From Nitrososphaerota archaeon (GTDB lineage Archaea; Thermoproteota; Nitrososphaeria; Nitrososphaerales; Gagatemarchaeaceae), in contig JAPCJH010000001.1 in the NCBI GenBank assembly GCA_027887045.1, positions 496,001-560,000 on the forward strand: a DNA stretch of 64,000 nucleotides, written 5' to 3'. Below, piece by piece: positions 7,474 through 15,178 of the stretch. Below the pieces are notes generated by a model. The model worked only from the letters and a program-made list of their open reading frames with translations, searched no databases and was not told the DNA's origin. The position numbers and the translations under genes are program-made. The stretch's first letter is position 1. Each line of letters opens with the position of its first letter.

Positions 7474-7755
7474 TTGGCAAAGAGGGGTTTCACGATCGAC
7501 ACGGGGAAGGAGAAAATAGACGTGGAAGGACATGAGCACCGAAATGTCGCCGTCAAGTACTTGATGAAAAGGAGGCGGAGCTTGCTTTTCACCAAGGATC
7601 CCGGCAAAGTCGAGAAGCTCTGGACCGAATTACCAGCGCACGTCAAAATCATCGGGAAACAAGTCGCAAAAGCGTACAATGTAAAATGGGAGCGCGTGAG
7701 TACGGGCGAATTCGCCGGGGCCAAATTCACCTTCACACTAGAGGAAGCGGCGTAA
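7474..7755 (+). CDS. Conserved small basic protein of unknown function
   Basis: A 93-residue protein rich in Lys and Val with alternating hydrophobic strands (MAKRGFTIDTGKEKIDVEG, then YLMKRRRSLLFTKDPGKVEKLWTEL). The TTG start lies about 27 bases after GCTTAATTAG (7440-7449), a good TATA-like element. The zincin gene follows six bases downstream, so the two form an operon. I do not recognise a domain. Confidence 0.6.
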   Translation: MAKRGFTIDTGKEKIDVEGHEHRNVAVKYLMKRRRSLLFTKDPGKVEKLWTELPAHVKIIGKQVAKAYNVKWERVSTGEFAGAKFTFTLEEAA

Positions 7756-7761
7756 ACCTCG

Positions 7762-8145
7762 GTGGGCGCAGAGCCTGGCGACGAGTTCAAGGCAGCGGTG
7801 GTGGCCTACGTACTTGACTCCAAACCAGAAGAAGCAATCGAAATCCTAAGCCGATTCTACAGGGTTGATGAGCCTAAGCTTGGAGTGGGAGTGTTCAGGA
7901 AGCATTCAAAGGGAGTGAGGGCCGTCTACTCAGGCGACAGGAAGGAGATTCTCGCCGCACGAAGGGAGTATCTTTACGACCCATTCGTGATAATCCATGA
8001 GTTCTATCATCATCTGAGATCCTTCGATGGGAAGCATAGAGGGACCGAAAAGAACGCGGACAAATTCGCGTCGGAGTTCATCTTGGCCTTTAACCGAGTC
8101 GTCTCAAGGTTTGCCGATGTTTCGACGAGGAAATCGAGAAGCTAG
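7762..8145 (+). CDS. Small HExxH zincin-like metalloprotease
   Basis: A 127-residue protein with HEFYHH at about residues 76-81, an HExxH zinc site, followed by EKNADKFASEF (about 93-103), where the Glu or Asp could provide the third ligand. The E..A..FA spacing is typical of ImmA/IrrE-type (M78) peptidases, but no DNA-binding domain is present, so this would be a minimal version. No signal peptide is visible, so it should be cytoplasmic. The start is GTG, six bases after the preceding gene. An anti-repressor role is known for ImmA; nothing in the neighbourhood identifies a substrate here. Confidence 0.6.
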   Translation: MGAEPGDEFKAAVVAYVLDSKPEEAIEILSRFYRVDEPKLGVGVFRKHSKGVRAVYSGDRKEILAARREYLYDPFVIIHEFYHHLRSFDGKHRGTEKNADKFASEFILAFNRVVSRFADVSTRKSRS

Positions 8146-8157
8146 GATACCAAAAAG

Positions 8158-8173
8158 ACCCGGCAAACCGGGT
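8158..8173 (+). terminator. Stem-loop after the zincin gene
   Basis: ACCCGG-CAAA-CCGGGT forms a perfect 6-bp stem with a 4-base loop 13 bases after the stop codon. There is no immediate U-tract, although GTATTTCTCAGTCTTTAATA follows. It could terminate transcription or stabilise the 3' end. Confidence 0.4.
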
Positions 8174-8193
8174 GTCCAACGTATTTCTCAGTC

Positions 8194-8351
8194 TTTAATA
8201 AATAGACGGCCGTCAGAGCCCGCCCACATCAGACCACACCAACACTGATGAAGTCCGGAGTAATCTCTGGCTAGCCCGCACGTGTGTCTCCTTCCCAGGG
8301 AGGCCTCGACTTTCATGCTGCAGAGATTGTCGCGCTGGTCGAGAGTCTGCA
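8194..8351 (+). ncRNA. Candidate structured non-coding RNA with its own TATA element
   Basis: The 245 bases between the zincin gene and the convergent dinB gene hold no convincing reading frame. TTTAATAAATA (8194-8204) is a strong TATA-like element. About 25 bases downstream begins a run of dyads: CATCAG/CTGATG (8227-8232 and 8245-8250), AG-CCGGAG/CTCTGG-CT around a UAAU loop (8252-8272), CCT..AGG around 8290-8303, and TGCAGA/TCTGCA (8319-8324 and 8346-8351). This arrangement suggests a short folded transcript on the plus strand. It does not fit tRNA, SRP RNA or RNase P RNA as far as I can judge. The 3' end is not defined. Confidence 0.35.
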
Positions 8352-8390
8352 ACGCTCAATGAGTCGTGATGGTCATATTAGCACCACCCC

Positions 8391-9476
8391 TCAGGCCCAC
8401 TTATCTAGCGAGGAGGGTTGGGTCTCCTCTCGACGGAGTTTTGATGCCCGAACTCCGACCAGCCGCACCGCCCTTGTGTGGTGCTCGAAACCCCTCAGCA
8501 GAGAATGGACTGTCTCTATGACCAATTTGAGGTCGTCGGAATAATCAGTGAAAGATTTCTCGGTCGTGTGTGTCTCGAAACCGACGAACCTTATCTTGAC
8601 GCCGATTGTCCTGTATTGAAGGCTACCTTGTTTCAACCGCTTCACCAGCTCTCGGGCAAGGCTCTCGGCTGCTTGGATAACGTCAGGGAAGTTCTCGACG
8701 TCCTTCTTGAAGGTCCTCTCAGAATTCATGGATTTTGGAACTTCCCTGCCCCGGACCTCAATCATCTCTTCGCCGTGAACCACGCCCCAGAGCCAGACCC
8801 CGTTTTTCCCGAACCACTTCACGAACTCCTTCCCAGGAACCACTTGCATCTGTGAGATCTTGGTTATGTTTCGATGATCTAGAAACTCTCTCGTCTTCTT
8901 ACCGACCCCAGGGATGACTGAAACGGGCAGAGGCGCTAGGAATTCTTCAGTTTTGCCCCATGGAACCAAGGTTAAACCGTCTGGCTTGTGAAGGTCCGAA
9001 GCAATCTTGGCGGCGGATTTGTTTTCGGCGATACCGATTGAACTGGTTAGTCCCTCAGTCTGTACAAGTTCCTCTTTGATGTTCCGAGCCAAAGCCTTCG
9101 CGTCTTCGCTGCTGTTGACTCGTGAGCTTACGTCGAGGAAAGCTTCGTCGATTCCGACCTGTTCGAAGCGGTCTGAGCGGCTACTCAACATGTCCATGAT
9201 GCGTTTTGATACTGTAGTATACTTGGACATGTTCGGACGCAGGTACACTCCTTCTGGGCAAAGTTTGAACGCTCTCGAGATTGGCATCCCAGACCTGAGT
9301 CCGGCTTTTCTCGCCTCGTACGAGCACGTCACTACTACACCCCTCCCAGCCCCTTCTTCGGGGTCGGCCCCAATGACTACGGGTTTTCCTTTCAGCGACG
9401 GATTGTCCCGTACTTCGATCGAAGCGTAGAAGGCATCTATGTCTACGTGGAAGACGGTTCGTAGGTTTTGAGGCAT
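8391..9476 (-). CDS. dinB: Y-family DNA polymerase IV (translesion)
   Basis: A 361-residue Y-family polymerase, the usual length of archaeal Dbh/Dpo4. The catalytic motif FHVDIDAFYASIE (residues 8-20) supplies the first metal-binding aspartates, and IDEAFLDVSS (about 104-113) the remaining Asp-Glu pair. The thumb HhH region reads LPVSVIPGVGKKTREFL, followed by a little-finger domain with the RTIGVKIRFVGFETH strand. Such enzymes copy past damaged bases with low fidelity. The very C-terminus lacks an obvious PCNA-binding peptide of the QxxLxxFF type. It starts at ATG and is followed 12 bases upstream by the DUF72 gene on the same strand. A second predicted damage-tolerance polymerase lies at 30379-32775. 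Confidence 0.95.
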   Translation of the reverse strand: MPQNLRTVFHVDIDAFYASIEVRDNPSLKGKPVVIGADPEEGAGRGVVVTCSYEARKAGLRSGMPISRAFKLCPEGVYLRPNMSKYTTVSKRIMDMLSSRSDRFEQVGIDEAFLDVSSRVNSSEDAKALARNIKEELVQTEGLTSSIGIAENKSAAKIASDLHKPDGLTLVPWGKTEEFLAPLPVSVIPGVGKKTREFLDHRNITKISQMQVVPGKEFVKWFGKNGVWLWGVVHGEEMIEVRGREVPKSMNSERTFKKDVENFPDVIQAAESLARELVKRLKQGSLQYRTIGVKIRFVGFETHTTEKSFTDYSDDLKLVIETVHSLLRGFEHHTRAVRLVGVRASKLRREETQPSSLDKWA

Positions 9477-9488
9477 CGTTGCAGAACT

Positions 9489-10310
9489 CTAAAATTCCGC
9501 AAGGCTCTGTTGTCTTTGACCTTGACCCGCTTGTGGAGGCTGCTTCCAGTCTGATTCCATCATTCCGAGAAGCCTCCTGAACTCGTTTGCTGATTCAGGC
9601 CCGAATCCTGCGAAGTGGTTATTGAAGAAAACAAAACCAGTGTCGAATGAATCGGATTTCATCTCCATCCTCTCTGCCCAGCGTTTCATGTCTTCAGACT
9701 TGTCCTTCTGGATTCCCGTAAATTCGGTGATATCTCTGTCGCCGACCAACCGAAGGTACGCGAAGGGCGCGGTCACTTCAGGTGGAGTTTCAAGGTACTG
9801 ATTTAGTGACCAGGCCATGGCCACGTTGTTCTTCTCCAGAAGCTTGTACGTGGCCGGATTGAACCATGATTTGTGCCTGAACTCGATGGCGTGCTTGAAT
9901 TTGGGGTCGAGGGCGCTCACGAACTCCTTCATCAGCTTCTCATGCTTCTCGACCTTGATAGAAGGTGGGAGCTGCGCCACAATTGGCCCTAATTTATCCC
10001 CCAGTTTGTTTACAATCCCATAGAAGTACGCAAGAGTCCCTTCGAAGTTCTCCAGTTTGTTGTCGTGGGTGATCTTCTTGGGGAGTTTCGGAGCGAAAAG
10101 GAACCCGTCCGGGGTATTCCTCTTCCATTGCTCAATCATGAAGGGGGAGGGGATTCTGTAAAAGCTCGAGTCGATTTCTACGCAATCGAAGAATCGAGAG
10201 TAGAACTTCAGGTATTCCCCCGCCGCGAGCTCGCGCGGGTAGAATGCGCCCGACCAATCTTTGTACGACCATCCGCTGCACCCGATTCGCACTTTGTCTT
10301 TCGCGGACAA
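9489..10310 (-). CDS. DUF72 (YecE-like) TIM-barrel protein
   Basis: A 273-residue DUF72 protein. Family signatures are IGCSGWSYKDWSGAFYP (residues 9-25), YSRFFDCVEIDSSFYRIP (about 37-54), the AIEFRHKSW motif (about 141-149) and YLRLVGDRD (about 184-192), all placed as in the TIM-barrel fold. The biochemical role of this widespread family is unsettled; a metal-dependent nuclease or isomerase has been suggested from its fold. The start is TTG; the element CTTATTAG (10335-10342, minus strand) fits a leaderless message. The tail of about 20 residues rich in Gln and Pro is not part of the domain. It lies in line with dinB and may be co-transcribed. Confidence 0.88.
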   Translation of the reverse strand: MSAKDKVRIGCSGWSYKDWSGAFYPRELAAGEYLKFYSRFFDCVEIDSSFYRIPSPFMIEQWKRNTPDGFLFAPKLPKKITHDNKLENFEGTLAYFYGIVNKLGDKLGPIVAQLPPSIKVEKHEKLMKEFVSALDPKFKHAIEFRHKSWFNPATYKLLEKNNVAMAWSLNQYLETPPEVTAPFAYLRLVGDRDITEFTGIQKDKSEDMKRWAERMEMKSDSFDTGFVFFNNHFAGFGPESANEFRRLLGMMESDWKQPPQAGQGQRQQSLAEF

Positions 10311-10355
10311 GAATTGGAAGAGCGGTGCGTCTTTCTAATAAGGCTGGTGCGATCT

Positions 10356-10514
10356 TTACAGACCGACGGCCGACCAAACGTCTTCGTCGCTGTCCAATTC
10401 TGTGTAGCCGCAACGGTCGCATCGTTTCCCCGTCAGCGAGACTTTGTTTGCTCCGCCCCCCACCATTCTTTCATACTCAAGCATCTGGCCAGCGTGGCAT
10501 CTTTCGCAGATCAA
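10356..10514 (-). CDS. Small zinc-ribbon protein
   Basis: A 52-residue protein starting at TTG (10512-10514): MICERCHAGQMLEYER, then KRCDRCGYTELD. Two CxxC pairs about 33 residues apart are expected to hold one zinc ion. An in-frame TGA just upstream limits the start. The gene lies between DUF72 and the divergent Drg gene. Small ribbon proteins of this type are common in archaea and often bind nucleic acid or ribosomes, but no function can be given. Confidence 0.68.
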   Translation of the reverse strand: MICERCHAGQMLEYERMVGGGANKVSLTGKRCDRCGYTELDSDEDVWSAVGL

Positions 10515-10615
10515 ATCTTGAGAACCGAGTTTCGGAGGTCAGTTTTGAATCTTTGTTGCCTCGGCGTAGGATTCCTAATATATCCACCAAGGATTCTCTT
10601 GGGAAACGGTCCGAA

Positions 10616-11713
10616 TTGGGAATTCCCGAGAAAATCAAGAAGATTGAAGAAGATATTCACAAGACCCAGGTCAATAAGAAGACAGAACATCACGTAGGGC
10701 TACTGAAGGCGAAACTCGCCAAACTGAAGCGGGAGATGGAGGAGCAGCAGTCGAGGCGTTCGGGGAGTTCGGTCGGGTTCGACGTGAAAAAATCTGGAGA
10801 CGCCACCGTGGTCCTGGTCGGGCTCCCGAGTGTTGGGAAGTCGACGCTGCTCAACAGGCTGACTAACGCAAAATCGAAGGTCGCCGCCTACCAATTCACT
10901 ACCCTCGAGGTTGTTCCGGGAGTTATGGATTACAAAGGCGCAAGAGTCCAGATATTGGACCTCCCAGGAATCATCAAGGGAGCCTCATCCGGAAGAGGAC
11001 TCGGAAAACGTGTTCTCTCAGTGGCTCGCAGCGCGGACCTGATCTTGTTCGTAATAGACGTGTTTCAACCCGAAGCGAGAGACATCCTCATAAACGAACT
11101 ACACAATATTGGGATCAGGGTCGACCAGGAACCGCCCAATGTGGTGATCGAGGAGACCGGCGGGGGAGGAATATCTGTTGTTTCGCCGATGAAACTCACG
11201 AAAATGAGCGAGGATCTGGTCAAGGATGTTCTGCGCGTCTACGACATGAATAGCGCGCGTGTGATGATTCGGGAGGACATAAATGACGAGCAGTTGGTGG
11301 ACGTCATCCTCGGGAGCCGGGCATATATCCCGTCACTGACGGTCATGAACAAAATCGACCTCGTAAACGCTGGTTTCACAAACGAGTTGACCAACCGACT
11401 TCGATATGAATTCGTTCCAATATCTGCTGAGACGAACTTGAATGTAACGGCACTCAAGGAGGAACTGTACAAGAAGCTGGATTTCATCAGGATTTACATG
11501 AGGCGACGGAGGGGGGACACAGATTTTGAAGAACCTTTGATCGTGAGAGGTGGTTCGACAGTGCTGGAGGTCTGCAACAAGGTGCATAGGAGGATGAAGG
11601 ATGAATTCAGGTACGCGCAGATCTGGGGAAGAAGCGTCAAGTTCGGCGGACAAAAAGTTGGTTTAAGTCATCATCTGATGGACGAGGACGTAATTACACT
11701 CGTCACGAACTAA
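10616..11713 (+). CDS. Drg/Rbg-type translation-associated GTPase
   Basis: A 365-residue OBG-family GTPase of the Drg/Rbg subgroup. An N-terminal helical region (IPEKIKKIEEDIHKTQ and following) precedes G1 VGLPSVGKST (about 66-75), switch residues around TTLEVVPGVM, G3 LDLPGIIKGASSGRG (about 108-122), the inserted S5D2L-like region, G4 NKID (about 244-247) and a C-terminal TGS domain ending GQKVGLSHHLMDEDVITLV. Drg proteins bind ribosomes or polysomes. The reading frame is open well upstream, but TTG at 10616 is preferred: CTAATATAT (10575-10583) is placed for a leaderless transcript and family homology begins there. Confidence 0.92.
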   Translation: MGIPEKIKKIEEDIHKTQVNKKTEHHVGLLKAKLAKLKREMEEQQSRRSGSSVGFDVKKSGDATVVLVGLPSVGKSTLLNRLTNAKSKVAAYQFTTLEVVPGVMDYKGARVQILDLPGIIKGASSGRGLGKRVLSVARSADLILFVIDVFQPEARDILINELHNIGIRVDQEPPNVVIEETGGGGISVVSPMKLTKMSEDLVKDVLRVYDMNSARVMIREDINDEQLVDVILGSRAYIPSLTVMNKIDLVNAGFTNELTNRLRYEFVPISAETNLNVTALKEELYKKLDFIRIYMRRRRGDTDFEEPLIVRGGSTVLEVCNKVHRRMKDEFRYAQIWGRSVKFGGQKVGLSHHLMDEDVITLVTN

Positions 11714-11737
11714 ATGTCGATACGGGCGTAGCGTGAG

Positions 11738-12715
11738 ATGACTACATCAGAATACGTAATTGATGTCAAAGATCTGACCAAGCGGTTTGGTGAAAAGATG
11801 GCAGTGGAAAACGTCACGTTTAACACCAAACGGTCAGAGGTCTTTGGATTCCTGGGTCCGAACGGCGCGGGAAAGACCACCACGATCAAGATGCTGACGA
11901 CGCTGCTCCCACCCACCTCAGGAACCGCATCGGTACTCGGATTCGACCTCAAGACGCAGGGGAGGAAGATACGAGAGCGAATTGGGGTCGTCCAGCAACA
12001 GGATAGCTTCGACCAAGGACTCAACGTCGAAACGAGCATGGAGGTATATGGGCTCATCTGGGATGTTCCAAAGAAACTTCGCAGAGATAGGATTGACGAA
12101 CTGATCGAGAGGTTTGGAATGCACGACTTTAGGAAACTCGCCACACTGGATCTCTCGGCGGGACAGCGTCGGAGACTTCAAGTTGCGAGGGAGTTCATCC
12201 ACGACATGGACCTTTTGTTCTTGGACGAGCCCACCGTCGGTCTCGACCCGATTGTTAGGCGGAATGTGCTGGATTACATCAAGGACAAGGTGAAGGATGG
12301 ACTGACGATTTTCTTTACCACGCACATTCTCGAGGAAGCGGAATATCTGTGCGACAGAATCGCCGTGATAAACCAGGGACGGATAATCCAGATTGATACA
12401 CCTGGGAATCTGAAAAGACGATTCGGGAGCGCGAAAGCGGTCGAGTTCAACCTTCAGGAGGAAAGCCCACCAGGGTTCGTAGAAAATATCTCGTCGCAGG
12501 AATCAATTTCCAGCCTAACTTACGACAAGTCAACGAAGACCTACAGGACAACCACGAGCCGACCTGAGCTAGTAATTCCTGAAATCTACCGGATAGCGGA
12601 CAGGTTCCGGCTCACCATTTCATCAATCTTCATCGCCCAGGCAACTCTGGAAGACGCGTTCATCAACATGGTCACCGAGGACGACAAGGAAACTAAGGGG
12701 AGGGAGACGGGATGA
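11738..12715 (+). CDS. ABC-2 type exporter, ATP-binding subunit
   Basis: A 325-residue ABC ATPase of the DrrA/CcmA class. Walker A GPNGAGKTTT is at about residues 40-49, the Q-loop at VVQQQDSF, the signature LSAGQRRRLQ at about 140-149, Walker B LLFLDEPT at about 160-167 and the H-switch TTHILEEAEYL at about 198-208. The C-terminal extension of about 90 residues (from AVEFNLQEE) is the regulatory domain common in DrrA-like subunits. The next gene, its membrane partner, overlaps by four bases (ATGA). Related systems export drugs, lipids or polysaccharide; the cargo here is unknown. Confidence 0.92.
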   Translation: MTTSEYVIDVKDLTKRFGEKMAVENVTFNTKRSEVFGFLGPNGAGKTTTIKMLTTLLPPTSGTASVLGFDLKTQGRKIRERIGVVQQQDSFDQGLNVETSMEVYGLIWDVPKKLRRDRIDELIERFGMHDFRKLATLDLSAGQRRRLQVAREFIHDMDLLFLDEPTVGLDPIVRRNVLDYIKDKVKDGLTIFFTTHILEEAEYLCDRIAVINQGRIIQIDTPGNLKRRFGSAKAVEFNLQEESPPGFVENISSQESISSLTYDKSTKTYRTTTSRPELVIPEIYRIADRFRLTISSIFIAQATLEDAFINMVTEDDKETKGRETG

Positions 12716-13476
12716 ACGTGTACTTGAGGCTGGTCTACCGCAATCTTAGGGCAAACCTGGACAAGATTTCCCTCTTTTTCGAACTGATCTTCCCGCTCTT
12801 CTTCGTCTTCGTGCAGGGCTATGCCCTGAACGGCATCGTCCCACCGTTCGAGTTGGGGAACGGCGTCGTCATAAGCTACAGTCTCTTCCTCGCAGCGGGT
12901 GCGGTAACTCTTACCGTAATCAACGCGGGAACTAATGCGGGGACACAACTGTGGTACGACAGAAAGAACGGGATGTTTGAGCAAATTCTGATGGGGCCGT
13001 TCACCAGGGCCCAATACATCCTGAGCATAATCATCGCGACCCTTGTGATAGGGATTGGGGGGTCGCTCCTGGTGTTCCTGCTCGCCTTCCCTGTGCTCGG
13101 CGCATCGATCTCCCCGACCATCCAAGGGGCCGCTTTGTTCGTTCTGGCTCTGATTTTGGGCACGATGTTCTTCGGAGCATTCGCCATCGCATTGTCTGTA
13201 GGTTTGAAGTCGTCGGAGACGTTTCAAATCGTCTCCACTTTCGCTTTCTTCGTCTTCTTGTTTACCTCGACGGTATTTTTCCCAGCAACGAAGGCGCCCC
13301 CGGCCATAGAAACTGTGAGCCTTCTGAATCCGCTGACCTACGTCACAGACATCTTCAGGGCGGGGTTATTCAACGCGGCAACCCCGCTCGTCTCTTTGGA
13401 GCTCGGCGTTCTTGTCGTAGAAGCCGCCGTGATGTTCGTCATAGCCGTTCTTGCATTCAGAAGAATACGAGTATGA
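12712..13476 (+). CDS. ABC-2 type exporter, membrane subunit
   Basis: A 254-residue integral membrane protein with six predicted helices and the ABC-2 permease layout: an N-terminal amphipathic stretch (MNVYLRLVYRNLRANLDK), a large loop between helices 1 and 2 carrying LWYDRKNGMFEQILMGPFTR, which is the family motif before the coupling helix, and the late PLTYVTDIFRAGLF motif. It is translationally coupled to the ATPase gene by an ATGA overlap, so both subunits are made together. Cargo unknown. Confidence 0.9.
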   Translation: MNVYLRLVYRNLRANLDKISLFFELIFPLFFVFVQGYALNGIVPPFELGNGVVISYSLFLAAGAVTLTVINAGTNAGTQLWYDRKNGMFEQILMGPFTRAQYILSIIIATLVIGIGGSLLVFLLAFPVLGASISPTIQGAALFVLALILGTMFFGAFAIALSVGLKSSETFQIVSTFAFFVFLFTSTVFFPATKAPPAIETVSLLNPLTYVTDIFRAGLFNAATPLVSLELGVLVVEAAVMFVIAVLAFRRIRV

Positions 13477-13540
13477 TCCCGCAGCCAGATCGATGCTAGA
13501 GGTGGCAGGGATCGATTTCAGAACCTCGGGAGAATCATGG

Positions 13541-14584
13541 CTAGACCTCACCACGGGCAACAATGGGAGACCCGTCAACCGCGAGGGTCCCACGTCGCAG
13601 GATTCCGACGAACCCAAACCCGCTAATTGCTATGGATCCCTCGACAAACCTGTCGAGTCCTAAACCGAAACCGAGCTTGTCATTCAGCCCGATGGTGAGA
13701 AGAGAAAGGGCCCTATTACTTTCCTCGACCGACTTCAGGATTTCGTCGACCATCCGAGTCGGCTTCCCGCTCGACCAGTTCGTCAGCCTGCCATTGTCGA
13801 ATTCAAGGGTCAGGTCTTCCGCAATCCCGAGTCTGGTGAGGGAGGGCGAGAGCTTGATCTTGCCCCTCGCGGAAGTCCTCTCTACCTCTTTGGAGACAAA
13901 TCCTGGAGGAAGGTAAGTCATGTTCTGACCACTTGCACGGTCCGCAGCGTCGACCACGCCGTCCTCGAGTTCCGTCTCCCCCTTGAGTCTGAACCTGAGT
14001 TCCCCGCCTTCGGACTTGATGGCTACCGACGCGCCGTCCTGGAGTCTTTCCAAAACCTTTACGCCCTTCGAGCGGACACGTTTGAAGTCGGCCAGACTGG
14101 CTCGTAGCTGAGCTGTGGCCACGTCCCGCACACTCTTTCCCAAGTATCCTGCGAGATCTTTGCCGATGTAACCGAAGCTTAGGCGCACTCCTCTGAGATG
14201 CGCCTTCTCGGCTGCCGCATACCAGGCGTCGTTATACCGAGTTGCTTTTGAGTATTCCTCGCGCGTAATCCGTTTGTAATACGAACCAAGGGGTGGACCG
14301 GGGATGAATACGTAAGCGTCCGATGCAGCGAGCAGTCCATATTCGTGCTTACCCATCTGGCCCAGAACTTTTCTGGGTGTTTTCCTGACGCCGTCCACGT
14401 AAGTGTTTTCGTCTTCGAAAATCATGATCGGAATGCACCCGATTCTCCTAGCTAGTTTGACGACTTCACGGGCGATTGGCAGACCGCTGTTCCAGGTTTC
14501 AACTGTGATTGTTTCTCCCTTCTTGACTCTGAGGGATTCATTGAGTAATCTTGATGCGACTTCTGAGTAGAGGCTACCAGCCAT
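13541..14584 (-). CDS. M29-family aminopeptidase-like protein, metal site degenerate
   Basis: A 347-residue protein similar to M29 (aminopeptidase T, COG2309) throughout: KKGETITVETWNSGLPIARE at the N-terminus, DAYVFIPGPPLG in the middle and LLTIGLNDKLGFG near the C-terminus. Active M29 enzymes bind two metals with Glu, His and Asp residues in the C-terminal part, typically in GTxHxAxG and SxxHxD. Here the corresponding segments read GSIAISGFG and GTLAVDG, so both histidines appear lost while one Asp remains. I infer a non-peptidase or strongly altered member. An ATG start at 14584 with TTTAATA about 27 bases upstream suggests an expressed leaderless gene rather than a decaying one. Confidence 0.75.
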   Translation of the reverse strand: MAGSLYSEVASRLLNESLRVKKGETITVETWNSGLPIAREVVKLARRIGCIPIMIFEDENTYVDGVRKTPRKVLGQMGKHEYGLLAASDAYVFIPGPPLGSYYKRITREEYSKATRYNDAWYAAAEKAHLRGVRLSFGYIGKDLAGYLGKSVRDVATAQLRASLADFKRVRSKGVKVLERLQDGASVAIKSEGGELRFRLKGETELEDGVVDAADRASGQNMTYLPPGFVSKEVERTSARGKIKLSPSLTRLGIAEDLTLEFDNGRLTNWSSGKPTRMVDEILKSVEESNRALSLLTIGLNDKLGFGLGLDRFVEGSIAISGFGFVGILRRGTLAVDGSPIVARGEV

Positions 14585-14684
14585 TGCGCCCGTTTGAAAT
14601 TCGGGATATTAAAGTGGTTGACGCCCTCTGTCGCCCGTAGAAATCTTTAGAAAATTCAATATTGTCTCTACCGAGAGCGGAGGC

Positions 14685-15152
14685 TTGAAATCGTCCACGA
14701 ACGCCACGATAAGAAACTCGGCTAGCGGGCCCCCTCAATACTGCGTCTTCTGCAAAATCGTTGACGGGAGACTTCCGTCGTATGTCGTCTACCAGGATGA
14801 GAGCCACATCGCCTTCCTGGACATAAATCCATTTTCGAAGGGACACACTTTGGTTTGTCCCAAGAGGCACGGGGAGACTATGTGGGACATGGATGAGGCA
14901 GAAATAGGCGGGCTCTTCAGAGTCGCGGCTAAGGTTTCGAGGGCGGTCGTGACCGGGGTTCATGCTGACGGCTTTAGGTTCATCCAGAACAATGGTGAAG
15001 CGGCGAATCAGGTTGTCGCGCACGTTCACGTGCATGTTATTCCGGTGATGTTCGAGGATAAGGGTCGGTTTATGGGGAGGAAGAGTCTCTCGAATGAAGA
15101 AATGATGGAAACGGCCCAAATAATCCGTGCCGCATTGGCGAACCTCGTCTGA
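14685..15152 (+). CDS. HIT-family nucleotide hydrolase/transferase
   Basis: A 155-residue HIT protein. The histidine triad HVHVHVIP (about residues 113-120) provides the nucleophilic His. CVFC near residue 20 is half of the zinc site common in prokaryotic HIT proteins, and the second part falls in PKRH. HIT proteins hydrolyse AMP-lysine-like or dinucleoside polyphosphate substrates. The first 16 residues are a polar, Ser/Asn-rich leader not needed for the fold. The start is TTG at 14685; a translation start closer to the CVFC motif cannot be excluded. It is divergent from the M29-like gene and convergent with the CAP-domain gene. Confidence 0.9.
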   Translation: MKSSTNATIRNSASGPPQYCVFCKIVDGRLPSYVVYQDESHIAFLDINPFSKGHTLVCPKRHGETMWDMDEAEIGGLFRVAAKVSRAVVTGVHADGFRFIQNNGEAANQVVAHVHVHVIPVMFEDKGRFMGRKSLSNEEMMETAQIIRAALANLV

Positions 15153-15178
15153 TTCTACGCAAACGGAGCTTCTGGGAC

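Noticed and set aside
10244-10615. Upstream extension of the Drg GTPase frame
   Set aside because: The extra 124 codons are Arg/Cys-rich, lie opposite the small zinc-ribbon gene and precede the TATA-like element for the TTG at 10616.
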